Positions 41,915 through 54,507 of a stretch of DNA of 64,000 nucleotides are shown here, one piece after another. A program made the position numbers and the translations under genes. Below the pieces are notes generated by a model. The model ran no database searches. It was given only the letters and a program-made list of their open reading frames with translations, and had not been told where the DNA came from. Within the stretch, counting starts at the first letter, position 1. Every line of letters begins with the position of its first letter. Source of the stretch: Lepiota brunneoincarnata (lineage: Eukaryota > Basidiomycota > Agaricomycetes > Agaricales > Agaricaceae); assembly GCA_023014365.1 (NCBI GenBank), contig JAEBUN010000015.1:992001-1056000 (forward strand), given 5' to 3'.

Positions 41915-43736
41915 TGGAAGGGACGCATCTCCGGGTCTTCGGCTAGTGCAGAGTGGAGTTCCTGTTGGAGTTCGGGGTCGAGGTTGTCGACCATTTGGCG
42001 CATCTGAGATGCAACTTCTGCGACCGCAAGGGAGTACTTGCATTGCGGTGATTGTTGGGCGTTCCGGTTCGGGAATCCGGGACGAGTGTTTTGTTGTCCT
42101 GGGAAGGGACAGTTGGGGTTTTGCACGGGGTGAGGGGGGTTTGTGCGCATTCCTGGGAAGCGTCTTGCTTGAGAGGGTTGAGGGCATTTGCTAACCCAGT
42201 GGTCTTTAGCTCCACATCAGAAGCATTCTTGGTTCTGATAGGCTTTCATTTGTTGTCCAGTGACAACAGGCATCTATCTCCAAGGAGTCTTGAAGTTCTT
42301 CTTCAGCATAGTCCGGTTGAGGAATTTCCGGGTAAGGATCTTCGAATCCTTCTTCCATTGCGGCATGGTCTATTTCCATGGCGTGTGGGTCACGTGGTGT
42401 GAATCGTGGAGCGTTGCTCCATTGGTAGAATTGTGCAGTAAGGCACGTTGTTGTTTGGTCGGTTTGGTCCGCGGTTGGTTTGGTATTGGTTCCTTTGGGG
42501 GAACGTATTCCTGGGGGTGCCGTAGAGGGCATTGATTCGACGGAAATTGTCGTCGAGTTTGTTAGCTCGGATGTACCAAGCGGCGATAGTTGTCGGAGGG
42601 TTCTCCGATTCGTCGATCTTCATGGCAATACGGCGGTCGATTGCCTTGCAGGTATAGATCGATTAGGGTGCGATCTTCATTGAGTCCGGATTGACAGGAC
42701 AAGTTCCTTGAACTGAGAGTTAAACTCAGTCATCGGTTTACCTGCTTGATGCAGGGTTTGGAGTCTAGTATGCGCGTACGCGTGTTCGTCTGCCGGGGTG
42801 AAGTTGGCTCTAAGCCGGGCAGTGAAGTTGTCCCATGTTTCCATGGCTATGGGTTGCCCTTGTTGGGTTTGGGCATTTCTCTCATGGAGGTATTGTCGAG
42901 CCCAGGCTCGGGCATCTCCTGATTGCATCGTCGAGAGGACGAACAAGGTTCTGGCGAGGTCGTTGTTGTAGGTGGTGGCGTTGGCGAGTACGTATACTTC
43001 GCATTGGAAGATCCAGTCTTCGAATAGTCTTCTGGTTCCATCAAAGGCGATGGGTTTGAGGAGTCCTAACTCCTTTGGGTTTTGTGCGGTGGCCATTATT
43101 TGTAGTTGTCCAGGTGGCGGCGGTGGTGGCGGTGCTGGTGGTTGGGTTGGTCGTAGAGGAGGAGCCGGTAGGGCTAAGGGTATTGTTGGTGCTGGTAAGG
43201 CAGGGTGGTTGTGGATCGGGATCCAATTGGTTGTCATCTGTTATATAGACGTCAGAGTCGTTATCAACTGGGGGTTTTCCTTGATCTACTGCATATTCAT
43301 GACGCGTAAGTAGATTTTCTTCCGATTGAGAAAGTTCTCTTGGTTGTTTGAGGGCAAACTTGAGTTTTTGAAGTTCAAAGTCGTTTAGTGGGTCTGCTTT
43401 GGCGTGATATTCTTCGGCTCATTTATGTTTCTCTTCTTCTTGTTTGTAATGTTCTTCTAACTCTTTCTCGTGTTGTATTCTTTGTCGTTCTGCTAATTCT
43501 TCGGCAAAGCTTGTTCGAGTACGTGTTGTGGTAATGAGTTGTGTTGATGTTGATGCATGTGGGGTAGGTGAATCAAATGGGGATGGGGGGTAGAACGGCG
43601 ACGGTGTTTGAGTGGGTTGCGGTGTAGGGTTTCTTCTGGGATCCGGGTTTTGTATACCTGGTCCTGAGATTCTGTTCCTTGATTTAGGAGGAGGGGGTGA
43701 TGGGGATTCTCAGGCCGAGAATTTCCTTGGTGGCAT
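41905..43736 (-). pseudogene. gag: Element B Gag with N-terminal extension, degenerate
   Basis: An N-terminal Pro/Ser-rich and then charged coiled-coil-like part begins with ATG at 43736 (FAEELAERQRIQHEKELEEH) and has two TGA stops. The core Gag follows: LLKPIAFDGTRRLFEDWIFQ, LARTLFVLSTMQSGDARAWA, WDNFTARLRANFTPADEHAYA, LHQAGKPMTEFNSQFKELV. After a stop near 42678, parts with IDESENPPTTIAAWYIRANKL and RDPHAMEIDHAAMEEG are seen. A CCHC knuckle (CF*CGAKDHWVSKC) has TGA in place of one residue near 42218. The tail PEMRPFQDF ends at the frameshift site. Gag would form the particle; this copy cannot. Confidence 0.8.
41908..41914 (-). promoter_or_regulatory. Putative -1 ribosomal frameshift site, element B
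   Basis: On the minus strand G GAT TTT in gag phase is followed at once by the gag stop TGA (41907-41905). The -1 frame is open and leads to the protease. The heptamer is the same as in element A. Confidence 0.7.
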
Positions 43737-44123
43737 GGTGGTAGCTGTCTAGCGATCGATTATCGCTAGAAGTATGAAAATTTGAGTTGCGGCGATGGAT
43801 ATTCCTGAGTATAGGTTCCACGATCTGACGATACAGCAGTGGCAGGGGCATGTGATCTGTTCGAGTTCTATGTTGATTATTCTGTAGGCGAGGAAGGTGG
43901 CGATTGTCATGAAGACGAATATGAGGAGGTGAGCCAGGTCTGCTGGCGGGAGGGAAATGGATAGGTTCGTAGCAACGGCTACAGAGAACGTCGCAAGTGG
44001 CGACACAGAGTACCTCAACGCATTCAGTACATCGGAAGAGTCAACAGAGTACCTCGACGCATTCAGTACATCGGCAGAGCAGAGGGCGAGTGGAGGATAA
44101 GCAGCAAGAGTATCTTAGTGTTT
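43737..44123 (-). other. Element B untranslated leader
   Basis: Sequence between the upstream LTR and the pre-gag ATG. It contains two near-identical copies of CAGAGTACCTCGACGCATT (44007-44060). No gene seen. Confidence 0.6.
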
Positions 44124-44540
44124 TGTTACCTGGGTTAGGGGTTCGCTCTTGAGTAGCACAGTGTTCGTGGCAGGATGTCTATACAGACTTGGTCCTGTCC
44201 TACTAGGTGTGACTTGGAGATGACGAAGCACTATAAGTCCAGCCGGTTATGGCAAAGAGGTATAGGAGGCAAGAACTTTATAACACTAAGATAAGGATAC
44301 AAGGGTATGGGACAGTATCCTTATATACTACTATGTGTGGCTGTGCTCCTACTATATATATCTGGACTCAGGTAAGTGAGTCATGTCCTTATCTATCTAA
44401 GTATAGATTGTTCTGATGGTACTTCTGATGGTTTCAGAATGACAGGTCTTTTATCTAATTATATACTTTGGGTGCTTCTGATAAGAGTTCCTTCCGGTGA
44501 GGCTTCTGATAAGGGGAGTTTAAGGGGACTTCTGATAACA
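44124..44540 (-). repeat. LTR of element B (5' in coding sense)
   Basis: Second 417-bp LTR, followed by the target duplication CTATT (44541-44545) and then by the continuation of the C1 LTR. Confidence 0.93.
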
Positions 44541-44628
44541 CTATTCTCTTGGATTTTGCTGTCAGAACGCACCCCCAGAACACCCTAAAAGATGAAACTG
44601 TTCATTATCTATCTCATACTACTTGTCT

Positions 44629-46482
44629 AATCATCCAGAAGGTTCTGAAGGCCTCATCACCACTAGTACCTCTCAAAAGCGAAAGGATCCTACTAGTTCT
44701 ATAGCTGCGAACACAGCGAGTGGTTCAGCAGTTGCAGTATCGAGAGAAGCCATACTGCTGACCTCTACTGCTCCCAGATTTACTATAAGGCTTCCAGCCT
44801 CAGCTTGCAACATAGTGCATATTCCACACACCAAAAGCCAGGATGGTCAGACCATTCCTACACTAAGCTTAGCGTTTACAAACCAAAACTCGTTTCATAC
44901 AAACCCTCCTGGGGCCTCTAAAGTACCACAGATATCACAGTCAACTCCGACTGTACAGACAAACCAAACTATGCTATCTACAACAACTACAGCTAGAAAA
45001 ATGGGACACAAGCGTATGCCAATTGCCTTTAGCAATAATGCTCCCAGATGGGATGCATCAAAACCACAGACATTGAGAAATTATCTCTGGACGCTTGAAT
45101 GGCTCTTCACAATAACAAAGACGATGGACAATGCAGAAAGGATAAATTGGGCAGTGTCATATGTGGACCAGGATATCTGTGAAGAGTGGATGAGTTTTGC
45201 GGAGTTCCTAGCAGGAAGCTGGACAGGCTTCATAGAGAGATTGAAGAAAGAGTATCCCGAGACTGTGGTAGCTGAGCAGGGCTCAGTACGATGCTTGAGG
45301 GAACTCTGCACAGAGAGTAGAGGCATTGTGATGAATGAGGAGCATAAAGTCTTGGACTTCAAAAGGTGATTCATTCTAGAAGCAGAGAAGTGCCTGAAGT
45401 CACCGGTGGTAGTCTCAAATTGGGAGCTAGTTGAGTTATTTACAAGCACACTGGACTCCATGTTCCAGGATGTACTCAATGCAAGATTAGCGATCACCGG
45501 GGCATGTAGAACCGCAAGCGATGGGTTGGCACTGACTGCAAAGGATTTATGTGAAGAGGACCCCTATGATTGGAGGATTGTCATGGATAAAGCCATCGAA
45601 ATGTTGATTGGCAAAACACTTATGCGATCCCTGCATCAGGATTCAAGGCTGGTGAACTCAGCATCAATGAGCCATCCACCTGTGACGTCCAGAACAGGGA
45701 CTTATGACCCTGTAGTAAAATGAGAGCTGCAAAGCTTAAAGCAGAAATTTCAGGACAAAGTCTCGCAGATGGCAGGCAGTCTCGCTGAGCTTAAGGACCT
45801 CATGAATATCCAGGGACATACTTTAAAATCATACTTAGAGAGTTTGGCAAAGGATGGACATAAATATGCCAGCTATAATCATGCACAGAGGAACACCAGG
45901 AGCAGGCCGGCAGGGTCACTTTCCGATTGCAAGTGTTTCTACTGTTGGTTATTGGGGCATAGTTGGTTATTCTGCCCAGACATGGAGGCAGATAAACAAG
46001 CTGGCCAAATTAGGGTCGAAGGGAACAAAATATATATGGGGGACAGCTCAAGTATCCCTCAGGGAGAAGGGCCTATCAAAGAGAAAGTGGCAAAGTACTA
46101 TGCGACAAAGGGACAACTCTTTGTTCAGATACCAGAACTGCCGGAGGTTGAGCCTGAGTTACTGCAAGTACCAGCACCAGTGGTGTTTGCACAGAAAGCG
46201 TTCCTGAGGTCAGAAAACCAAAGATTGCCAGCAGAAGAAGAAATCTGCCATCTGAAGCAGTGCATGGAAATGTTGGAGACAGCTGCCATCCATGCTGGGA
46301 GTGCCCCAAAGGTTAAGCTTATGACCAGAAAGGATGATAATGTTGAGATACAGTCTTTGGCTGAGCAATTGGCCCAGATACAGGCTAAGCTTAGTGGTGT
46401 GATGGATGGTATGCCCTCAGCAAGCCAGTATTTGGACACCAGGAGTGGCATGAAGACTTGGAACTCAGAGTCGGGTTTCTAA
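44629..46482 (+). pseudogene. gag: Element C1 Gag
   Basis: The frame aligns with C2 gag. Seen: a Ser/Thr-rich N-terminus (PEGSEGLITTSTSQKRKDP), APRWDASKPQTLRNYLWTLE, the capsid-like RINWAVSYVDQD...EWMSFAEF, and a CCHC knuckle CFYCWLLGHSWLFC near 45940. The end is a charged helical region (NVEIQSLAEQLAQIQAKL). The initiation codon used in C2 (52590) is lost in the C1 deletion. TGA stops at 45367-45369 and 45721-45723 break the frame. It ends at TAA 46480-46482, directly behind a frameshift heptamer. Inactive. Confidence 0.8.
46473..46479 (+). promoter_or_regulatory. Putative -1 ribosomal frameshift site, element C1
   Basis: G GGT TTC in gag phase, followed at once by TAA. GGGUUUC fits the canonical X-XXY-YYZ slippery pattern. 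The -1 frame opens into the protease-containing region. Confidence 0.8.
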
Positions 46483-48483
46483 AGGGTTCAAGGAAGGAGG
46501 TGGCTCTGAAGAAGAAGGTTGCCTTTGCCAGAGGACAGACTCCTGAGGATGCATCAGATTCCAAGTGATCAGAAGAATCAGAATAGAGAGGAATGTCGAT
46601 GTTGAGGAAGTGCTCAGCAGGGTATTGAAGCGAGAAGCTTCAGTATCGCATGGAGAACTCCTGGCATTGTCACTGATATACAGGAATGCTTATAGAGAGC
46701 AAATTATGAGAAAATGGGTACCCATGAATCAAAGCTTAATAACAGGAGTTGGGCCCTTGGATGATGATACAAAAGATATAAAGATTATTAGTGGGCTGGT
46801 ACAAGTCATGATAATGGAGCTAGCAGATGGCTCTTGGAAGTATGATACGGTGCTCCGAGAAGGCTCAGCAATGCAAGCCTGGGTAGCTCAGGATCCAATC
46901 ATGCAGTACTTGGAGTCACTTCCCAGAAGAGACAGGGGACAGCAAGTGTTTATTGATAAAGAATGCGAACCGTTGAGAGCAGTGCCAACTCTGATAAATG
47001 GGATTCAGCAGGAAGAGGCCTTGCTAGATAGTGGGTCACAGATCATATCCATGAGTCAGGAAGCGGCAATTGCATGTCAAGTTTCTTGGGACCCAGACAC
47101 TACAATTAATTTGCAGAGTGTGAATGGGCAGGTTGAAAAGACTTGTGGATTGGCAAAGAATGTAGGCTTTACCTGCGGGGGAGTCACAATCTATTTGCAA
47201 GTTCACATAGTTCGCAACCCTGCGTATCGAGTACTGCTGGGATGACCATTTGATGTAATGACTGCTAGCGAAGTCAGGAATAGTGCCAGTGGCGAGCAAA
47301 CCTTGGTTATTACAGACCCAAATACCAGAGAAAGGGTTGTGTTACCAACTTATGCTCAAGGAGAGTGTAATCCTCCTAAGCTTAGAGAAAACAGTCAAAA
47401 TTTTCAAGAAACCTTGATGAGTTGACTAAGGGACAAGGAGAGGTGGCTTGTATAATAGACTATGATGATGAGAAGGGCCCTGTCATCGCACAAACACTAA
47501 GCTTAGCAAAAGGAAGCTTCTCAGAGGCTGAGCTACAGCTAATGTTCATTGACCGAGTCATACATGACAAGGACTGTCTACAAGAAGATAAAGCGATGGC
47601 ATTATTGTGCCTAGGATGCATAGCCAACATGCAGGGCACTGAGGACTAGGGAATAGCTGTCTTTGAAACTGAAAAAGATGATGAAGATATGGTACAATGC
47701 CTGGCTGGGAAGAAATATAAACCAGTTGCCTTAAAAGTAAGGCCAGTGTTGGGTGATTTACCAGAGAAATTCAGGATAAAACAAGAAATAAAAGGGGACC
47801 CGCTGGCAGAAATGCCTAAGCTTAGCATGCATCCTCCAGTGTTTGCCCCAACAGGCAGATATACTGAGGAGCATAAGCTTAAGCTGGACGAAGCCCATGC
47901 AGGGGATTTCTTGTGGCCAGAGGAAAGAAAGCTGATGCACCATGTCATGATGCTTCAAGAGAAGGCATTTGCATGGACAGATGAGGAGAGGGGATGTTTT
48001 ACGGAGGATTTCTTCCTGCCGATTGAGATACCGATGGTAGAACATACTCTGTGGGTTGAGAAGCCCATTCCGATTCCACCAGCAATCTATGATGAAGTCT
48101 GTGCCATGATAAAGAGAAAGATTAGTGCTGGTGTATATGAGCTGTCAAACTCATCCTATAGATCCAGATGGTTCTGTGTGGTGAAGAAAGATGGAAAAAG
48201 CTTGAGACTGGTACACAGCTTGGAACTGCTGAACAGAGTGACAATAGCACATTCAGGACTGCCGCCAGCAATGGAAGATTTAGCGATGCACTTTGCAGAA
48301 AGAGCTTGCAGAGGCATTCTGGACCTGTATGTTTGCTATGACGAGCGATTGTTAGTGGAGTCATCTCGGGACTTAACAATGTTCCAGACACCTTTTGGAG
48401 TGCTACACTTAGTGACACTACCCATGGGATGGACCAACTCAGTGCCTATATTTCATGAGGATGTAACAGCAATCCTAGCCAGT

Positions 48484-49144
48484 TGTTAGAGCCGGTGCAG
48501 GTCGGGACCGAGGCGGAGGGTCGGGGTGGTAACCTTGATATAAGGTAACCGGGGGACAGGGCGAAGTCAGTACGTAGACTTCGGGACCGAGGCAGAGTAC
48601 ATCAGGCAGGGGGTTGGACTTGCGGCCTCAGCGTATGTGCTGTGCCCTCCTACCATCCTAGTCCGTATTTCAGGAAGTCGGGGCCGAGGCGGAGCGAGGC
48701 AAAAGAGAGGAGAGGATAGAGAACAGGGAACTGGTCCGCTGCTCGATTCAATTATCAGACTGAGGAGTACAAGCCAAGTACCTACAGTATATATACTACT
48801 GGCCTTACAAACTATGACTCATACTGATTATGTGCAGAGCGAAGCGGAGGCCGATATAGTTACAAACGGATTACGAACAGATTACAAATGGAATGGAAAC
48901 TGGTACAGGTATGGAGACCGATAACGTATCTTGACTACGGATGGGAAATGGAGACTGGAACTAGAGACACCGAGGGTCAGGTGACCACGGCACGTGTGGA
49001 GGTGGTCGCGTGATCGGGGCAGTGGGTTGCGGTCGGAGCAAGTCGGGGCTGAGTCGGAGGGCAGAGGGTTGTTGTGTGGAGCACACGTGGAATCAAGAAG
49101 CCGAAGTTTAAGTGATTAGACTCTGAGTTGGCATGGATATGACA
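48484..49144 (-). mobile_element. Solo LTR of the D family in C1 pol
   Basis: 661 bp with TG...CA ends, flanked by CCAGT (48479-48483, 49145-49149). The uninterrupted target is visible in C2 at 57057-57066. It is the reverse complement of the LTR at 59892-60543 with about 10 percent difference by eye, so it lies in the opposite orientation to element D. Confidence 0.92.
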
Positions 49145-51161
49145 CCAGTGAGATACCAGAATACTTGATGCCATACATAGATGATGTACCTATCAGAGGA
49201 CCGAAAACTAGATATGAGTTGCCAGATGGCACTGAAGAGACATTGAAAAAGAACCCAGGGATCCAACAATTTGTATGGGAACACATGCAGACAGTCAATA
49301 GGATTCTACAGAGGATGAAATATGTAGGAGGAACCTTCTCTGGGCCCAAGACAACTATCTGTGCTGATGAAATCACCGTAGTGGGTTTTGAATGCTCCTA
49401 TAAAGGACAGTTGCCCGCCACAGACACCATCGGAAAAACTTTAAGATGGGGGGATTGCGAGAATGTCTCAGAGCTAAGGGGTTTTCTAGGAACAGCTATG
49501 TGCTGCAGGAATCATATCCCAAAGTTCATAGCTATTGCTGCCCCTCTATATGAAAAGCTTAAGAAGGGACAAGAGTTTGAATGGGGAAAAAATGAACAGA
49601 AAGCACAGCAAGAGCTGAAAGATGTGATTCAGCACTGTTTCCCAACCAGGAACCCCAAATTTCCAAGTAAACAACCCATAGTAGTAGCCATGGATACCTC
49701 ATGGAGGGCAGTGGGGTACTACATATATCAGAGAGATGGAGAAGATGCTAAGCTTATACATTATGTGAAGTTTGGGTCAATATTATTGGACAAGAGACAG
49801 CAGAGGTATTCTCAGCCCAAGCGAGAGCTATGCAGCTTAAGAATGGTGCTGGAACAAGAGAAATATTTACTGTGGGGATTGAGAAACCTAGTGGTTGAAA
49901 CAGATGCAAAGTTTCTCTTTGGGATGTTAAACAACCCAGGGAAGCTCCTGAACGCTACTGTAAACCATTGGGTGGACTTCATTAGGTCATTCCACTTCAC
50001 ACTAGTACACAAAGAAGGGAAGACATTTGGGCCAGATGGGCTGTCCAGGCAATGCTACTATCCCAGTGATGAGACAGCCCGTCGCTTCGATGATGGATCC
50101 AAGGATGAGGGAGAAGAGTTTGAGTTAATTAAAGAAGATCCAGGAGCCGCAGATCCTTTACCCTTGGAGGCTTTCTGTGATGAAATTGACAGTCGCTCTG
50201 GCTTCAACCAGGGTCTGGCACGTGATGTATATGACTTTGAGTATGAGCTGGATCAAGCTCGGGAAGAGTACTTGGATGAACAACAGGCTAAGCTTAGGGT
50301 TATAGAAGACCCAGCCTATCCAGAAAACCATTGACAAGTACTAAGCTTAATGACGGATGTCAGGCTAGTGCCAGATGTTGAAGAGGAAAAGTTGACCGAG
50401 ATAGAGGAAGCATATGATGAGTCACACAGGACAGATACAGTGCGAATACAAGATGAGAGAATACCCAAAGTCAGGGAATACCTGAAAACAGGGGGCAATA
50501 GTGTAGCCAAAGGCTTGGATGAGCCGGGTCTGTGTAAGCTTAAACATATGATGGAGCATTTCTTCTTGGATGAAGAGGGGAGACTGTATAGGATGAGTCC
50601 TAGCAGTCAGCATCAGCTAGTAGTGGATAAGGAGCAGCGTATGTATGTATATGTTGCGAGCTAGCCACAACTTCCTAGGACACAGAGGAATATATACAAC
50701 CACTAAGCTTATAACGCAGAGGTTCTGGTGGCTGGAAGTTGAAGGAGACATAGCTTGGTATGTGCAATTGTGCCATCTATGCCAGCAACGGCAAAAGGTG
50801 ATCATTGAGATGCCACCAATAGTAATGCCCATGCCATTGATATTCCAAGTGCTACATGTGGACACACTACATATGACACCAAGTTCTAATGGGTGTAGTT
50901 ACATTGTGCATGGAAGGTGTGGACTGTCATCCTGGATGGAGGCAAAAGCTTTGAGAAAAGAGAATGCTAGTTTGATTGCACAGTGGTTATTTGAAGATAT
51001 CATTTGCCGATGGGGCTGTATAGTGAAGATTGTCATGGACAACGGTTCTCCATTTAAGAAAGCTGTTTGATGGCTGGAAGAAAAATATGGGATAAAGGGA
51101 GTAACGATATCTCCTTACAATTCCAAAGTGAATGGGATTATTGAGAGATCCCACTGGGATG

Positions 51162-52459
51162 TGTGGTGATACACCAATTTCACGCCTATACATGAATTCC
51201 GTACTCCAGAACAATTCTCTACATAGAATCATTGGCTATATCATTAAAGAACTCTATAGAGGATTGGTACTATGTCCTGTAGTAGCCAGTTTGACCGAAC
51301 TGAGGATATTTGAGCCTCGGAAGTGTTCAAACCAGCTCATTATCACTAAGCTTAGTGAACCAAGCTATCAGAATGCTCTCTGGAGGGATTCTGGACTCTA
51401 CATAGCCTATCGAGTATACTCCGGTTGCATCAAGGGACCTTACGAGCAGTTTTCTGATGAACTCGGATTTGTTGGAACCTAAAGAATGTACATAGCGGCT
51501 GTCACAGGTGTATTATGCCCATAGCGAGCCCAATAATGATGACCGGATCACAGAACAGAACGTCCAACATTCGGGAGGCAACACCCGATGCCCAAAACCC
51601 TAGACATATCAAAGACTCATAATTAACGAGTGCTTTGTGGGTCCTGGCACCTTGGCATATTGCCTGACTGAGATTAATTACAATGGATCAAGGGATTGTC
51701 CATACACCATACATTCTGATCATAATTGATCTGGAGGCTTAACGTGCTCACGTGGATGCAGAATAATGCAGACGAGCATGGAACATGTCTGGCTGGATTG
51801 CCATTTGTCAATCAGAGAAAAACCCATAACCCAGGGCAAGGTAGAAATGCTGCCGAACCTTCCAAAATATTCTGCAGTACCTGTAACAATTAAGCTTATT
51901 GTTTTCTATTTCATATTTACTATCTCTCATATGTATCTAAACAATATAAATATGGTCACGCTTGTTCGTGGAGAAGCAAGAGGTCTCACCCCCACTTCCA
52001 CATGCAAGTCTGCAAGCTGTGATCAAGAACAGTTTCAGAGGACTACTTAGTGTGCATCGTTAAGTGTGATTTCTTCGGTCATCAACCAACCCAGAGACAG
52101 AGACAGAGAACAGAGTCCAGAGTTTAGAGTTCCAGAGTGCTAGAGACAGAGACAGAGACAGAGAACAGAGAACAGAGACCAGAGACCAGAGACCCTGCGC
52201 TTTGAATTGACAGGGATTGTCCTTTCACTGTTGCACTGTATGGCTAAGATAACTTCAATGGCTGTTCGTTAACCTCTAAAAACACTATTCTCTTGGATTT
52301 TGCTGTCAGAACGCACCCCCAGAACACCCTAAAAGATGAAACTGTTCATTATCTATCTCATACTACTTGTATTAACTTAAGCTTATCAAATTTTGACTAA
52401 GCTTAGTGAGAACAAGCCCTTTATCTATATTAAAACCCACGAACGTTTACACCTTTTCA
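51162..52459 (+). repeat. 5' LTR of element C2
   Basis: About 1298 bp from TGTGGTGATA to CACCTTTTCA. It is followed by TCTGGAGCCCACCGTGAGG, which I take as the primer binding site. The right boundary is set by this motif because the second full LTR end is missing in C1. Confidence 0.7.
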
Positions 52460-52589
52460 TCTGGAGCCCACCGTGAGGGGGGTTTTCAGTTGAATTTCAC
52501 GGGACAAACACCAAAAGGCTTGGACACTGGCTTGCCTTTCACCTGCAAAGCAGAAAAAGGTTCAAGCAAAGACCGTACAGTCACCCAAA

Positions 52590-54507
52590 ATGTCCTTCAA
52601 GAGCAGTCTCAGGAAGGTTGACCCCCCAAAACAGAGAACTACTTGGAATTCTAATCGTCCAGAAGGTTCTGAAGGCCTCATCGCCACTAGTACCTCTCGA
52701 AAGTGAAAAGATCCTACTAGTTCTATAACTGCAAGCACAGCAAGCAGTTTAGCAGTTGCAGTATTGAGAGAAGTCGTACCACCAATCTCTACTGCGCCCA
52801 GAATTACTATAAGGCTTCCAGCCTCAGCTCGCAACATAGCGCATATTCTGCACACCAAAAGCCAGGACGGTCAGACCATTCCTATGCTAAGCTTAGCGTT
52901 TACAAACCAAAACTTGTTTCATATGAACCCTCCTGGTGCCTCTATGGTACCACAGATATCACAGTCAACTCCGACTGTACGAACAAACCAAACTACGCCA
53001 TCTACGATGACTACAGCTAGTAAAATGGGACATGAGCGTATGCCAATTCCCTTTAGCAATAATGCTCCCAGATGGGATGCATCAAAACCACAGACATTGA
53101 GAAATTATCTCTGGACGCTTGAACGGCTCTTCACAATAATGAAGACAATGGACGATGCAGAAAGGATAAATTGGGCAGTGTCATATGTGGACCAGGATAT
53201 CCGTGAAGAGTGGATGAGTTTTGCGGAGTTCCCAGCAGGAAGCTGGACAGGCTTTGTAGAGAGATTGAAGAAAGAGTATCCTGAGACTGTGGCAGCCAAG
53301 CAGGGCTCAGTGTGACGATTGAGGGAACTCTGCACAGAGAGCAGAGGCATTGCGATGAATGAGGAGCATAAAGTCTTGGACTTCAAAAGGTGATTCATTC
53401 TAGAAGCAGAGAAGTGCCTGAAGTTGCTGGCAGTAGTCTCGAACTGAGAGCTAGTCGAGTTATTTACAAGCGCACTGGACTCCATGTTCCAGGATGTACT
53501 CAATGCGAGATTAGCAATCACTGGGGCACGTAGAACCGCAAGCGATGGGTTGGCACTAACTGCGAAGGATTTATGCAAAGAGGACCCCTATGATTGGAGG
53601 ATCGTCGTGGATAAAGCTGTTGAAATTTCGATTGGCAAAACACTTATGCGATCCCTTCATCAGGATTCAAGGCCGGTGAACTTGGCATCGATGAGCCATC
53701 CACCTGTGACGTCCAGAACAGGGACTTATGACCCTGTAGTAAAGTGAGAGCTACAAAGCTTAAAGCAAAAAGTTTCAGGACAAAGTCTCGCAGATGGCAG
53801 GCAGTCTCGCTGAGCTTAAGGACCTCATGAATATCCAGGGGCATACTTTAAAATCATACTTAGAGAGTTTGGCAAAGGACAGACATAATCATGCCAGCTA
53901 TAATCACGCTCAGAGGAATACTGGAAGTGGGCTGGCAGGGTCGCTTTCCGATCGCAAGTGTTTCTACTGTTGGTTATTGGGGCATAGTTGGTTATTCTGC
54001 CCAGACATGGAGGTGGATAAACAAGCTGGCCAAATTAGAGTCGAAGGGAACAAAATATATATGGGAGACGGCTTGAGTATCCCTCAAGGAGAAGGGCTTA
54101 TTAAAGAGAAAGTAGCGAAGTACTATGCGACAAAGGGACAACTCTTCATTCAGATACCAGAACTGCCGGAGGTTGAGCCTGAGTTACCGCAAGTGCCAGC
54201 GGCAGCAGTGTTTGCACAGAAAGCATTCCCGAGGTCAGAAAACCAAAGGTCGCCAGCAGAAGAAGAAATCCGCCGTCTGAAGCAGCGCATGGAAATGTTG
54301 GAAACAGCTGCCATCCATGCTGGGAGTGCCCCAAAGGTTAAGCTTATGACCAGAAAGGATGATAATGTTGAGATACAGTCTTTGGCCGAGCAATTGGCCC
54401 AGATACAGGCTAAGCTTAGTGGTTTGATGGATGGTATGCCCTCGGCAAGCCAGTATTTGGACACCAGGAGTGGCGTGAAGACTTGGAACTCGGAGTCGGG
54501 TTTCTAA
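52590..54507 (+). pseudogene. gag: Element C2 Gag
   Basis: It begins with MSFKSSLRKVDPPKQRTTW at 52590. The rest aligns with C1 gag: APRWDASKPQTLRNYLWTLE, a CCHC knuckle CFYCWLLGHSWLFC and a charged C-terminal helix (QSLAEQLAQIQAKL). TGA codons interrupt the frame near 52706 (C1 has CGA there), at 53313-53315, near 53389 and at 53745-53747. Gag would form the particle and bind RNA; the number of stops makes this copy inactive. It ends at TAA 54505-54507 directly after the frameshift site. Confidence 0.82.
54498..54504 (+). promoter_or_regulatory. Putative -1 ribosomal frameshift site, element C2
   Basis: The same G GGT TTC followed by TAA as in C1. The -1 frame then stays open for over 500 bases (to 55049). 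Confidence 0.82.

Larger units (their letters stand above)
34648..44540 (-). mobile_element. Element B: Ty3/Gypsy chromovirus inserted in the C1 LTR
   Basis: 417-bp LTRs at 34648-35064 and 44124-44540 are flanked by CTATT (34643-34647, 44541-44545). The uninterrupted target is visible in C2 near 52285. The coding strand is minus: pre-gag and gag (43736 to 41905), -1 site, protease to chromodomain (to 38061), ORF3 (38082 to 35137). Element E sits inside ORF3. Many stops and frameshifts, several of CGA-to-TGA type, make it inactive. The LTRs differ at only a handful of sites. Confidence 0.93.
33512..51161 (+). mobile_element. Element C1: Ty3/Gypsy retrotransposon (left part only), host of nested insertions
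   Basis: The left LTR starts at 33512 within the KDZ gene. It is cut by element B (34648-44540) at a CTATT site and resumes at 44541. About 275 bases (end of LTR, primer site, gag start) are missing between 44627 and 44629 compared with C2. gag, protease, RT, RNase H and the first half of integrase follow. The C1 integrase stops at 51161 where the LTR of sister element C2 begins. The remainder and right LTR are expected beyond the window. Confidence 0.8.
46473..51161 (+). pseudogene. pol: Element C1 Pol, truncated in the integrase and interrupted by a solo LTR
   Basis: Seen: retropepsin ALLDSGSQIISMSQEAA, then LLG followed by TGA and PFDV, where relatives have Arg. Next are RT (KRKISAGVYELSNSSYRSRW, then YIDD at 49174-49185), RNase H (VVAMDTSWRAVGYYIYQRD, KRELCSLRMV), the integrase zinc site (HNFLGHRGIY...CHLCQQ) and the core with LHVDTLHM and VMDNGSPF. 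A 661-bp solo LTR splits RT at 48484-49144. Compared with C2 about 170 bases are missing near 46574. Several stops occur. The sequence breaks off just after the integrase Glu region (IIERSHWDV) where the C2 LTR starts. Confidence 0.85.
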
